64,000 bases of DNA, taken from NCBI RefSeq assembly GCF_019603315.1, contig NZ_CP080649.1:2862176-2926175 (forward strand). Reading direction: 5' to 3'. Positions 18,954 to 27,738 of the stretch are shown here, one piece after another. The stretch comes from Ruficoccus sp. ZRK36. Its GTDB lineage: Bacteria; Verrucomicrobiota; Verrucomicrobiia; Opitutales; Cerasicoccaceae. Under the pieces are notes generated by a model. It did not search any database and had not been told where the DNA came from. It saw only the letters and a program-made list of their open reading frames with translations. Each line of letters starts with the position of its first letter. The first letter of the stretch is position 1. The position numbers and the translations under genes are program-made.

Positions 18954-18999
18954 GTTTCAGGGAGCAAACCCGCCCCCGCATCCGAGCCTATAACGCTAC

Positions 19000-21471
19000 A
19001 TGGCATCCTCTCACGCCAGTCACCTAAAGCTCTTTCTCGTCATGGCCCCGGTCGTGTGCCTGTGGCTGGCCCTCAGCGAATGGGAGCCGCTGGAGCCGAT
19101 CTTTCGCCCGCTGGAAAACCTGGCCATGGACTGGCGTTTTCAGGTGCGCGGAGAGGAACCGGTTCCGGAGGCCAACGTCGTGTATGCCAATGTGGACTCC
19201 GCTACGGCTGCGACATGGGGAGAGCGTCCGTATCCCCGCCGTAAATACGCTCAGTTGGCGCGCGTACTGTTCGAGCACGGCAAGGCCAGCGCGGTCGGCT
19301 TCGACTTTGTATTTTCTCCGCAGGCGCACTCGGCGATGGTGTCACAGGAGGCCATCGTGGAGAACGACCTCATCCTCGCCCAGCTTGCCGAGCTTTACCC
19401 GAATACCGTGTTTGCGGGCTTTTACAGCGGCAGCCTGCTCCCGTTGACAGTCCCTGATCGCAAGAAAGACCGCAGTGTCGTCCTCATTGAGGAGAAGACA
19501 CGCAGCTTTCCCTATCTGCGGAATGCCTCAGGGCAGGGCAGTGGCGACACCTTCCCGGAGATGCCCAGCTACCCGATCATCGGCGGCCTGGGCATGGGGA
19601 ATGTGGGCCTGATCGACATGGACCTGCAGCGCAATGCCGGCCCGGTCCAGCGCTGGGTGCCGCTGTTTTCACAGGCACAGGGACCCTATGAAACGCTTAA
19701 TCTGCTCGACGGATTCTACTCGCATTCGGGTCTGAGCAAGGAGGAATCCAACGATCTGGTTGATGAGCTGGACGGCAAGGTTTTCCTCTTCGACCAAGAC
19801 TTTAACCAGATCAACACCCTCCCGGCCAAAACGGACCGGACCTTTTACACCATGTCGCTGAAGCTGGCCCTGCTGGAAATGGGCCTCGAAGAGGATGCGG
19901 TCATCGTGGAGGGCGAAACGCTCCGGGTGCTCAATGATGAGGGCGAGCCCGTCATCGAAGCTCCGCTAACTGACGAGCAGGTCGTCGAGGTCAACTGGTT
20001 CTCACGCTGGGAAAACCGTGAACTCAATCCTGCTGCCAGCGCCAAGGTCATCCTGGAGCAGGCCTACAACCTGGAGAGCGCGACCGGTCCCGATGCCGAG
20101 GAGCTGAAGGAGCGGGCCCGCGAGTTCTTTAAGATGTTCAACGGTGCGGTGGTGCTCGTCGGCCCGACTGACGAGGCCATGCAGGACCTCGCCCCGACGC
20201 CGTTTGACTCTACGCCGGTCCCTAAGGTCAGCGTCCACGGTAATCTCTACAAAACACTCGTCAGCGGCCTGTACATCGAGCGCCTGCCACGCTGGGCGGA
20301 TATTGCGCTGCTGTTAGGGCTGACGGCCCTCGTCGCGCTTCCGGGCACCTACACCGGTAAGCATGGCCTGTGGGCAAAGATAGCCGGTCTCGTCGTGCTG
20401 GGGCTGTACGTCGTGGCCGTTTTCTGGGCGTTCAGCAGCCTGCAGTTAGTGTTGCCGCTGATTGCCCCCGTGGCCTGTGCGGTCACGACAACAACGGCTG
20501 GCGCGGTCTATCGGCTGTTTATCGAGGAACGCCAAAAGGGCCGCATCAAGGGGATGTTTGGCACCTACCTTTCGCCCCAGTTGGTGGACCGCATGGTGGA
20601 GTCCGGCGAGGAGCCACAACTGGGGGGCGTCGATGAGACGATCACGGCCTTTTTCAGCGATATTCAGAGCTTCTCCAGTTTCTCCGAGCTGCTTGAGCCA
20701 CGTAAGCTCGTCGAGCTCATGAACGAGTACCTGACGGCGATGACCGACATCGTCCAGGAGGAGGGCGGCACGCTGGACAAATATATCGGCGATGCCATGG
20801 TCGCGATGTTTAACGCGCCCATCCACATCGAGCACCACGCCTGGCAGGCCTGCCGGGCCGCCGCGCGCATCCAGCAGCGCCAGGCAATCCTGCGTGAGCA
20901 GTGGGCCGCCGAGGGCGACAAGTGGCCGCCCATCGTCTCGCAGATGCGCACGCGTATCGGCCTGAATACCGGGCATGCCACCGTCGGTAACATGGGCTCG
21001 ATCACGCGGTTTAACTACACCATGATGGGCGACACGGTGAACCTCGCCGCTCGCTGTGAAAGTGGTGCAAAGTCCGCAGGCGCCTTTACGCTGGTCAGCG
21101 AGCAGACCCGTAATGAGGCCCTCGCGGTCAGCGACGCAATATTGTTCCGCTTCATCGATAAGTGGCAGGTCAAGGGGCGCACGCAGCCGGTCTCGATGTA
21201 CGAGGTGGTTGGCTTCCGCTCCGACCTGAAGCAAGCGGCACTGGACGCCGTCGGCCTGTACGAAGAAGCCCTCCAGCGGTACTTCAGCCGCGACTGGGAC
21301 GCCGCTGCCGCCGGCTTTGAAAAGGCCTCGCACCTGGAGCTATTCCAGCCGGGGAAGGACCCGGGCGTGTTCCTGAACCCGAGCTTGGCTATGGTGGCAC
21401 GCTGTGCCCAGATGAAAGACAATCCGCCCCCTGAGGATTGGGACGGTGTCTACATCATGAAAACCAAGTAG
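19000..21471 (+). CDS. CHASE2-sensor adenylate/guanylate cyclase
   Basis: An 823-residue membrane receptor. After one N-terminal span, a CHASE2 extracytoplasmic domain occupies about 40-400. Three spans lie at about 426-500, followed by a class III cyclase domain at about 545-690. Catalytic features are visible: FFSDIQSFSS with the first metal Asp near 552, KYIGDAMVAMF with the second, and MGDTVNLAARCE carrying the Asn/Arg transition-state pair. The Lys in DKYIGD favours ATP over GTP. It probably makes cAMP in response to an unknown periplasmic signal. Confidence 0.9.
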   Translation: MASSHASHLKLFLVMAPVVCLWLALSEWEPLEPIFRPLENLAMDWRFQVRGEEPVPEANVVYANVDSATAATWGERPYPRRKYAQLARVLFEHGKASAVGFDFVFSPQAHSAMVSQEAIVENDLILAQLAELYPNTVFAGFYSGSLLPLTVPDRKKDRSVVLIEEKTRSFPYLRNASGQGSGDTFPEMPSYPIIGGLGMGNVGLIDMDLQRNAGPVQRWVPLFSQAQGPYETLNLLDGFYSHSGLSKEESNDLVDELDGKVFLFDQDFNQINTLPAKTDRTFYTMSLKLALLEMGLEEDAVIVEGETLRVLNDEGEPVIEAPLTDEQVVEVNWFSRWENRELNPAASAKVILEQAYNLESATGPDAEELKERAREFFKMFNGAVVLVGPTDEAMQDLAPTPFDSTPVPKVSVHGNLYKTLVSGLYIERLPRWADIALLLGLTALVALPGTYTGKHGLWAKIAGLVVLGLYVVAVFWAFSSLQLVLPLIAPVACAVTTTTAGAVYRLFIEERQKGRIKGMFGTYLSPQLVDRMVESGEEPQLGGVDETITAFFSDIQSFSSFSELLEPRKLVELMNEYLTAMTDIVQEEGGTLDKYIGDAMVAMFNAPIHIEHHAWQACRAAARIQQRQAILREQWAAEGDKWPPIVSQMRTRIGLNTGHATVGNMGSITRFNYTMMGDTVNLAARCESGAKSAGAFTLVSEQTRNEALAVSDAILFRFIDKWQVKGRTQPVSMYEVVGFRSDLKQAALDAVGLYEEALQRYFSRDWDAAAAGFEKASHLELFQPGKDPGVFLNPSLAMVARCAQMKDNPPPEDWDGVYIMKTK

Positions 21472-21477
21472 GTGGAG

Positions 21478-21585
21478 TACCTCCGCTGGCATTGATGGGG
21501 GGCAGAGCCCCATCAATCGGATCAAACGCCGAGTGTTTGCGGCGGGGCGTGGGGGCGCGTAGCCCCCGCAAAAACAAAATCTCGG
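21478..21585. repeat. Cluster of intergenic hairpins between the cyclase gene and ftsH
   Basis: Two strong hairpins are visible: TTGATGGGG/CCCCATCAA with a seven-base loop (about 21493-21517) and GGGGGC/GCCCCC around GCGTA (about 21551-21567). Read on the minus strand, the second part resembles the outer ends of the repeat element at 25205-25560. The cluster lies between converging genes and may act as a terminator. Confidence 0.6.
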
Positions 21586-21587
21586 GC

Positions 21588-23744
21588 CTAAGCGGGCATG
21601 CCGGCAGGGGCAGTGCTGGGGCCCATTTCCTCGCCTTCGTCCTTGTCGGAGGCAGGCTTCTTTTTGTCCTGCTCGGGGGAAGAAGGTTCGGAGGAGGGGG
21701 GCGTGTTCGTGATGACCGGCGAGCGCAGCTCCCCGAACTCGAGAATCTCGTTCACGTGCTTGCCCTCGATCGTCTCGTACTCCAGCAGGGCGTCGGCGAC
21801 CTTCTGGTGCGCCTCCTTATGCTCCTGGATCATCTGATAGGCGCGGTCGTACTGCTCCTGGATGATACGGCGGATCTCGCGGTCGATCATGCGGGCGGTG
21901 TCGTCGCTGTAGTTCTGGCTGCGGGTAATTTCCTTGGCCAAAAAGATATGCTCCTGGTTGTCGCCGAGGGCGACAGGGCCGAGCTCGCTCATGCCCCAGT
22001 CACAGACCATGCTGCGGGCGATGTTGGTGGCCTGCTTGATGTCGCTGGCGGCACCGTTGGAATAGTCGCCGGTCTCGATCTCCTCACCGATACGCCCGGC
22101 CATAGCCATGCAGATAAGGTTGAGCAGGTCGTGCTTGGAGTAGCCTAAAACTTCCTTCGTCGGGGTGGTCATGGCCATGCCCAGCGCGCGACCACGGGGC
22201 AGGATGGTGACCTTGTGCAGTTCGCGCTTTTTGTCCTTCAGGACGGCCTGTACGAGGGCGTGACCGGCCTCATGGTAGGCGGTGGCACGCTTGTCTTCCT
22301 CGTCCATGACCTTGCGGCGCTCGCGTCCGAAGGCGATCTTGTCGCGGGCCTCCTCAACGTCGGCCATCTGGACTTCGGATTTGTCATAGCGAGCGGCCAC
22401 GAGGGCGGCTTCATTTAAAAGGTTGGCCAAGTCGGCACCGGAGAAACCAGCGGTCACGCGGGCCACGCGCACCAGGTCCACATCGACCGACATTTTGATC
22501 TTCTTGGCGTGGACCTTGAGGATCTCTTCGCGGCCCTTGAGGTCGGGCAGGTCGATCATGACCTGACGGTCGAAGCGGCCGGGACGCAGCAGGGCGCTGT
22601 CGAGCACGTCCGGGCGGTTGGTGGCAGCGATGATGATGACCCCTTCGTGGCCGTCAAAACCGTCCATCTCGACCAGCAGGGAGTTCAGCGTCTGCTCGCG
22701 CTCGTCGTTACCGCCGCCCAGACCGGCGCCACGCTGGCGGCCGACGGCGTCGATTTCGTCGATAAAGATCAGGCAGGGGGCATTTTTGCGGCCCTGTTCA
22801 AACATGTCACGGACGCGGGCGGCACCCACACCGACAAACATCTCCACAAAGTCCGAGCCACTGATGCTGAAGAAGGGCACATCGGCCTCACCGGCGACGG
22901 CCTTGGCCAGCAGGGTCTTACCGGTCCCGGGAGGGCCGACCATCAGGACGCCCTTGGGGACGCGACCACCAATGCGCTGAAACTTCTTCGGATCCTTCAG
23001 GAAGTCAACGACTTCGGATACCTCTTCCTTGGCCTCGTCACAACCGGCCACATCGCGGAAGACGACGCGTTCCTTGTCGCGGGTGAGGAGCTTGGCGCGA
23101 CTTTTTCCAAAGCTCATGGCGCCCTTACCGGCAGCGCGGAGCTGGCGGGTAAACAGAAAGTAAAGCACCCCGATGATAATCAGGAAGGGGAGCAGCCCGA
23201 CGAGGATGTCCTGCAGCATGGTGCTGGCGGGTTCTTCACGGACCTCGTAGGGATTGTTGGGGGAAATGAGCTGGTTGTAGCGTTCGTCCGTCAGGCGGCC
23301 CTGCGCGCTAAAGGGGATCACCGCGGGGATCTTCTCGCTGGTGCTCTTTCCCTCCAGGGCATTCTCAACCTCGTCGAGGAGGGTGGGCTTGGACGACTCA
23401 ACGGGCTTCGCGGGTGTGCCGGCGGCCTTCTCGTCAGTCTTGGCAGCGTCTGCGCTCTTGGCCAGGGCGGGGTTTTTCATCTCGCCCCAGATCTTGTACC
23501 ACTGCTCGCCGCCGCTGGGCTCGGCCTTGACGGTCATCGAGTTGATCTCGCCGGACTCGGCCAGCTTAAGCACCTGATTGATCTCAAGAGGCTTCGCGCC
23601 GGTCTGATCGCCCGGATACATGTACATGAGCACCAGGATCATACCGATCAGGGCGAGCCAGATCACATAGACTTTGGGCTGAAAGCCCTGTGGCGAAGGC
23701 GGCTTCTGCGGAGAGCCGGAGTCGTTATGGGAATTATCACTCAT
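21588..23744 (-). CDS. ftsH: ATP-dependent zinc metalloprotease FtsH
   Basis: A 718-residue inner-membrane AAA+ protease that degrades membrane and regulatory proteins. Two spans lie at about 26-44 and 182-203, with a periplasmic region between that is longer than usual and Lys/Ala-rich. Walker A GPPGTGKT, the pore loop [10 protein letters not shown] and the zinc site HEAGH are all present. The tail is acidic and Pro/Ser-rich. It lies directly downstream of tilS on the same strand, a common pairing. Confidence 0.95.
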   Translation of the reverse strand: MSDNSHNDSGSPQKPPSPQGFQPKVYVIWLALIGMILVLMYMYPGDQTGAKPLEINQVLKLAESGEINSMTVKAEPSGGEQWYKIWGEMKNPALAKSADAAKTDEKAAGTPAKPVESSKPTLLDEVENALEGKSTSEKIPAVIPFSAQGRLTDERYNQLISPNNPYEVREEPASTMLQDILVGLLPFLIIIGVLYFLFTRQLRAAGKGAMSFGKSRAKLLTRDKERVVFRDVAGCDEAKEEVSEVVDFLKDPKKFQRIGGRVPKGVLMVGPPGTGKTLLAKAVAGEADVPFFSISGSDFVEMFVGVGAARVRDMFEQGRKNAPCLIFIDEIDAVGRQRGAGLGGGNDEREQTLNSLLVEMDGFDGHEGVIIIAATNRPDVLDSALLRPGRFDRQVMIDLPDLKGREEILKVHAKKIKMSVDVDLVRVARVTAGFSGADLANLLNEAALVAARYDKSEVQMADVEEARDKIAFGRERRKVMDEEDKRATAYHEAGHALVQAVLKDKKRELHKVTILPRGRALGMAMTTPTKEVLGYSKHDLLNLICMAMAGRIGEEIETGDYSNGAASDIKQATNIARSMVCDWGMSELGPVALGDNQEHIFLAKEITRSQNYSDDTARMIDREIRRIIQEQYDRAYQMIQEHKEAHQKVADALLEYETIEGKHVNEILEFGELRSPVITNTPPSSEPSSPEQDKKKPASDKDEGEEMGPSTAPAGMPA

Positions 23745-23767
23745 TCAAACAAGCATCCTATAGTTTG

Positions 23768-25162
23768 CTAATGCGGGGCGTAAGTCAACCGAAGAGCCCA
23801 TTGTGTAACGGTGTTGATTTTAGCCGCTTCGGCGGGTGCCAGGCCGGGAATCCAGAGAATGTCACCGGTTGGCGAACAGACAACAGGTAGCCGTTTTCGT
23901 TCCAAAGCGGGGATTTTCGCATCCGTAAAGACATCCTGAAGCTTGCGGGAGCCCGGTGCCCCCAGCGGGCGGTAGCGGTCGCCATCTCGCCACTGGCGGA
24001 CGAGAACCGGCAACGCCGCAGCCTCCATACTTAAATAGACGCAGCGCGCAGGGCTAATATTCCCGGCTAAAATTTCCTGCCGAGCGGCGGTATCCAGCTC
24101 CACCCGCTCCGCGCGCAACGCCTGACCCGTCGGCAGCCAAAGCGTAGCACCCGGATGCAAAAGGACAGAGGGCCATGCGGTGGCCGGAGTCGCGGAGGGG
24201 GCCTTGTCGAGCTTCAAGTCGTTGTTGTTAAATACAATGCAAATACCGTCGCCTGCGCTCATCGAGCCCGACTCGCCGCGCAACAGGCGCAACAACAGCT
24301 CATCCACTGCGGAGGCGGTGAGGGACTCCAGTAGATTGTTTGCGCCCAGCCATCGCTGGACAGCCCTGCGCCAAAGGGCAGGTGGCTTTCCTTGCAAGGC
24401 TTTGACTGATAGTGATTTACCGGGAAGTATCTCCAGGCTGAGGCTCTCCAGCCATGCGCTGAGGGCCTCGGCATCCTCGGCCAGTAAGCGATGGGAGCGC
24501 CGTAGGCCCGCGCGGGCGTTACCAGGTGCGGCTTTCAGCAGCCGGGGAAGGACCTTTTCGCGGACGCGGTTGCGGAAATAATCGGGGGTGGCGTTGCTGG
24601 CATCCTCGCGCCAAGGGATATCGTTTTGGGTCAGGGCGTCGAGGATGTCGGCTTTGGGAGTCTCCAGCAGTGGGCGAATCAGCCTCAGCCCATCCGCAAA
24701 ATGGTAAACCGGCAGCGGTGCGGCTAGCCCCTCGGTGCCGCTGCCCCTTGTCAGACGCATGAGCATCGTCTCGGCGACATCGTCGGCGTGGTGGCCCAGC
24801 AGGATCGTTGCGCAGCCGCTTTTACGATAAAACGCGAGCCGCTGCTCACGCAGCCAGGCCTCGGAGGCGTTGACAGGCGGGCTCTCAAGTTTCTGCCCGA
24901 TAAAGGTCAACCCGAGCTCTGTGGCCAGTTTTTCAACAAATGCAGCATCGGCATCCGACTCGGCCCCGCGCAAGGCGTGGTTGAGGTGCAGCACGCATAG
25001 GTCGGAGCCGTATTTCAACCATGCCGCCAACAGCAGAAAAACCGAGTCCGCACCACCTGAGCAACCAACTCCGAGCGGGGTCTTGACAGTTTCCGGCCAA
25101 AGCAAACCCGTCCCCGAAGTTCCTTCGGTTAACCGCTCAGCCTTTTGCCGCCAGCTCAACAT
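23768..25162 (-). CDS. tilS: tRNA(Ile)-lysidine synthase
   Basis: A 464-residue PP-loop enzyme that converts C34 of the AUA-reading tRNA-Ile to lysidine. The ATP-binding SGGADS is at residues 35-40, with LNHALRGAESDADAAF and LLGHHADDVAETMLMRL following, and the TilS C-terminal domain at the end. The ATG at 25162 (MLSWRQKAERL) is chosen; an in-frame extension to 25258 would be translated out of the adjoining repeat element. It lies 23 bp upstream of ftsH. Confidence 0.9.
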   Translation of the reverse strand: MLSWRQKAERLTEGTSGTGLLWPETVKTPLGVGCSGGADSVFLLLAAWLKYGSDLCVLHLNHALRGAESDADAAFVEKLATELGLTFIGQKLESPPVNASEAWLREQRLAFYRKSGCATILLGHHADDVAETMLMRLTRGSGTEGLAAPLPVYHFADGLRLIRPLLETPKADILDALTQNDIPWREDASNATPDYFRNRVREKVLPRLLKAAPGNARAGLRRSHRLLAEDAEALSAWLESLSLEILPGKSLSVKALQGKPPALWRRAVQRWLGANNLLESLTASAVDELLLRLLRGESGSMSAGDGICIVFNNNDLKLDKAPSATPATAWPSVLLHPGATLWLPTGQALRAERVELDTAARQEILAGNISPARCVYLSMEAAALPVLVRQWRDGDRYRPLGAPGSRKLQDVFTDAKIPALERKRLPVVCSPTGDILWIPGLAPAEAAKINTVTQWALRLTYAPH

Positions 25163-25204
25163 GCGCCCAGTCTGTGACAGCGTTGACCGCTGGCAACGTT
25201 GCTT

Positions 25205-25560
25205 TCTTTTTTCTTGGGGCTGCGCGCCCCCAGGCCCCGCGGCAGGCACAGCCTGCATTTTCGATCAAGGGCTGTGCTACGCACAAAGCCCTTGATCGTC
25301 ATTGAGGTCTCTCTGACACAATCCCGGCACTCAGGTGTGCTTTTAGCCGCGATACCTTCGTCCTTAGCAAAGGCATCAGTGATGCGACAGCCCACAGGTC
25401 CAGAACTCGTCTTTGTGGCGACCCCGTTTTTAATGCTTTGCTCAGCGATTACTGAAAATGAGCATAGCTCATTTTCAGTAATCGCTGACACGATGCGCAG
25501 CATCGAAAGTGCAGGCTGTGCCTGCTGCGGGGTCTGGGCTGCATAAGCCCAGAAAAAACG
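25205..25560. mobile_element. MITE-like non-coding element with inverted ends
   Basis: The left end (25206-25265) and right end (25501-25558) are imperfect inverted copies. Each contains GGCAGGCACAGCCTGC or its near copy (GGCACAGCCTGC exact), flanked by CCCCGC on one side and TTTTTTCT further out. Between them lie a stem-loop at 25262-25298 (CGATCAAGGGCT/AGCCCTTGATCG) and a long perfect palindrome at 25442-25488. No gene is convincing inside. It fills the space between tilS and serS. Confidence 0.65.
25442..25488. repeat. Perfect palindrome, 22-bp arms with a 3-base loop
   Basis: The arms begin TCAGCGATTACTG and are exact reverse complements around ATA. This is by far the longest perfect hairpin in the chromosomal part of the window, and it lies inside the MITE-like element. 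Confidence 0.9.
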
Positions 25561-25570
25561 AACTCTCCCT

Positions 25571-26851
25571 CTACTTGTCCTTGGGGGCGAGGGTCTCGAA
25601 ACCGGTCCAGCGTTGGAGGCATTCGGGCACCTTGACCGAGCCGTCTTCCTGCAGGTTGTTTTCCAGCAGGGCGGCGAGGACGCGCGGGACGGCGAGCCCG
25701 GAGCCGTTGAGGGTATGGACGATCTCGGCCTTGCCGCCGCCCTTGGGGCGGAAGCGGATACCGGCGCGGCGGGCCTGGAAGTCTGTAAAGTTCGAGCAGC
25801 TGGACACTTCGAGCCACCGTTCCTGGCCACCGGCCCACACTTCGAGGTCGTACTGCTTTGCGTGCGGGAAGCCGATGTCCCCGGCGCACATGAGCAGCAC
25901 GCGGTAGGGCAGGCCGAGCTTTTGCAGGATGACCTCGGCGTTACCGCGCAGGTGCTCCAGCTCTTCAAAGCTCTTGTCCGGGTGGACCCACTTGACGAGC
26001 TCGACCTTGTCAAACTGGTGCAGGCGGTTGAGGCCGCGCACGTGCTTGCCCCAGCTACCGGCCTCGCGGCGGAAGCACGGGGTGTAGCCGCAGCGGTAGA
26101 CGGGCAGCTCGGCCTCGTCAAAGGTCTCGTCGCGGAAGAAATTCGTGACCGGCACCTCGGCGGTGGGGATCATGTAAAAATCCTCGACCGGCATGTGGTA
26201 CATCTGTCCTTCCTTGTCCGGGAGCTGGCCCGTGGCGGTGGCGCTGGCGGCATTGACCATGAGGGGAGGGAGGACCTCCTCGTAGCCGTTGAGGCGGGCC
26301 TCTTCCAGGAAGAAGCTGATCAGCGCGCGCACGAGGCGGGCCATGTCACCGACATAGAAGGGGAAACCGGCACCGGTGGCCTTGACGCCGCGCTCGAAGT
26401 CGATCGCCTTCGAGAACCACGGGATGTCCCAGTGCGGCACGGCGCTGGCAGAGACGTCCTTGGGGTCGCCCCAGGTGGCCGCGACGACATTGTCGTCCTC
26501 GGTCTTGCCCTCGGGCACGCTGGCGTCGGGCAGGTTCGGGATGGAGAGGAAAAGCGATTTCCACTGAGCCTCGACTTCGTTCGCGGTGGCTTCGAGGGCC
26601 TTGACCTCATCGGCCAGCTCTTTCATGGCGGCGAGCTTGGCCTGAAACTCCGGGGACTTCTTGTCCTTGAACTGGCCCACTTCCTTGCTGGCGGCCTTTT
26701 GCTCGGCGCGTTTGGTTTCGGCCTTGAGGATGGCGGCGCGGCGCTCCTCATCGAGCTTGAGAATGGCGTCCCACTCGACCGAAAATTTCTTACGGGCGAT
26801 GGCTTGCTTGAGTCCCTCGGGGTCGTCGCGAAGTAGCTTGATGTCGATCAT
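25571..26851 (-). CDS. serS: Seryl-tRNA synthetase
   Basis: A 426-residue class II synthetase that charges tRNA-Ser. It starts MIDIKLLRDDPEGLKQAI, the conserved beginning. The N-terminal coiled-coil tRNA-binding arm covers about 30-105; motif 2 is seen as FRREAGSWGKHVRGLNRLHQF-like sequence and motif 3 as GSGLAVPRVLAALLEN. The much longer upstream open frame is an artefact antisense to the redoxin gene. Confidence 0.95.
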   Translation of the reverse strand: MIDIKLLRDDPEGLKQAIARKKFSVEWDAILKLDEERRAAILKAETKRAEQKAASKEVGQFKDKKSPEFQAKLAAMKELADEVKALEATANEVEAQWKSLFLSIPNLPDASVPEGKTEDDNVVAATWGDPKDVSASAVPHWDIPWFSKAIDFERGVKATGAGFPFYVGDMARLVRALISFFLEEARLNGYEEVLPPLMVNAASATATGQLPDKEGQMYHMPVEDFYMIPTAEVPVTNFFRDETFDEAELPVYRCGYTPCFRREAGSWGKHVRGLNRLHQFDKVELVKWVHPDKSFEELEHLRGNAEVILQKLGLPYRVLLMCAGDIGFPHAKQYDLEVWAGGQERWLEVSSCSNFTDFQARRAGIRFRPKGGGKAEIVHTLNGSGLAVPRVLAALLENNLQEDGSVKVPECLQRWTGFETLAPKDK

Positions 26852-26995
26852 GGCAAAAATAAAAGCGAGCACACTAGAACAGCCTGCGAGGCGCTGGCAA
26901 ACCTTTCGGTGGGCATTTGTGGCAGGATGTGCGCGCCGCCTCACGCGCAAGCACGGCTTGACGCCTGCTGCCTGGGCCTTATTACTCTGGGGCAT

Positions 26996-27580
26996 ATGGT
27001 CGCCGTCAACTCTACCATGCTGCCCCTCGGCACACCCGCTCCGGCCTTTCACCTGCCCGACACGCAGGGTAATGTGGTTTCCCTGGAAGCCTTCGATGGG
27101 GCGCGCGCCTACGTGGTTATGTTCATCTGCAACCACTGCCCGTATGTGCGCATGCTGCGTCGCGAGATCGCCCAGCTGGCCTCCGAGTATCAGGACAAGG
27201 GCGTGGCACTGGTCGCGATCAACAGCAATGACGTGGAGAACTACCCGGACGACAGCATGGACAACATGCGTGATGAAGTCGCTCAGCAGGGCTACAGCTT
27301 CCCGTATTGCCAGGACGAGACGCAGGACGTCGCCAAGGCCTACCGGGCCTCGTGCACACCGGACTTTTACGTCTTCAATCACGAGCGTCTGCTGGTGTAC
27401 CGCGGCCAGTTTGACGACGCTCGTCCCGGCAACGGCATCAACGTGACCGGCTCGGATCTGCGCGCTGCGCTCGATGCTGTGCTCGACGACGAGGAAATCC
27501 CCGACGATGTCCAAAAGCCCTCCATCGGCTGCAATATCAAGTGGAAGCCCGGCCAGGAACCGGACTATTTCCGGAAGTAG
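26996..27580 (+). CDS. Thioredoxin-fold peroxiredoxin-like protein
   Basis: A 194-residue redoxin. Residues about 44-51 read CNHCPYVR, the CxxC-type site of a thioredoxin-fold subfamily with an AhpC/TSA-like core (APAFHLPDTQGNVVSLEAFDG). There is no signal peptide, so it acts in the cytoplasm. The C-terminus has the family phrase PSIGCNIKWKPG. The start at 26996 (MVAVNSTMLPLGTPAPAF) is preferred to one at 26909. It is divergent from serS, and the substrate is unknown. Confidence 0.85.
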   Translation: MVAVNSTMLPLGTPAPAFHLPDTQGNVVSLEAFDGARAYVVMFICNHCPYVRMLRREIAQLASEYQDKGVALVAINSNDVENYPDDSMDNMRDEVAQQGYSFPYCQDETQDVAKAYRASCTPDFYVFNHERLLVYRGQFDDARPGNGINVTGSDLRAALDAVLDDEEIPDDVQKPSIGCNIKWKPGQEPDYFRK

Positions 27581-27738
27581 AAGCAGACGGGCCAAGCCCG
27601 CCAAGGCGCTATCGGTGTGTTTTTAGCCCGGAAGAAAATACGCCTGCGGGTTGTCAGGAGGAGGGGAAGGAATAGAGTTTTGGGGTAAGGCAGCGCGCCC
27701 TGCCTTCAATCTCTCCTCACTCAATTCCCCTGGTAACC

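Noticed and set aside
21588-25258. Long plus-strand frames opposite ftsH and tilS
   Set aside because: Both minus-strand genes are certain from motifs; the opposite frames have shadow composition.
25571-26836. 407-codon plus-strand frame opposite serS
   Set aside because: serS motifs fix the coding strand; the opposite frame is Gly/Val/Asp-rich without domains.
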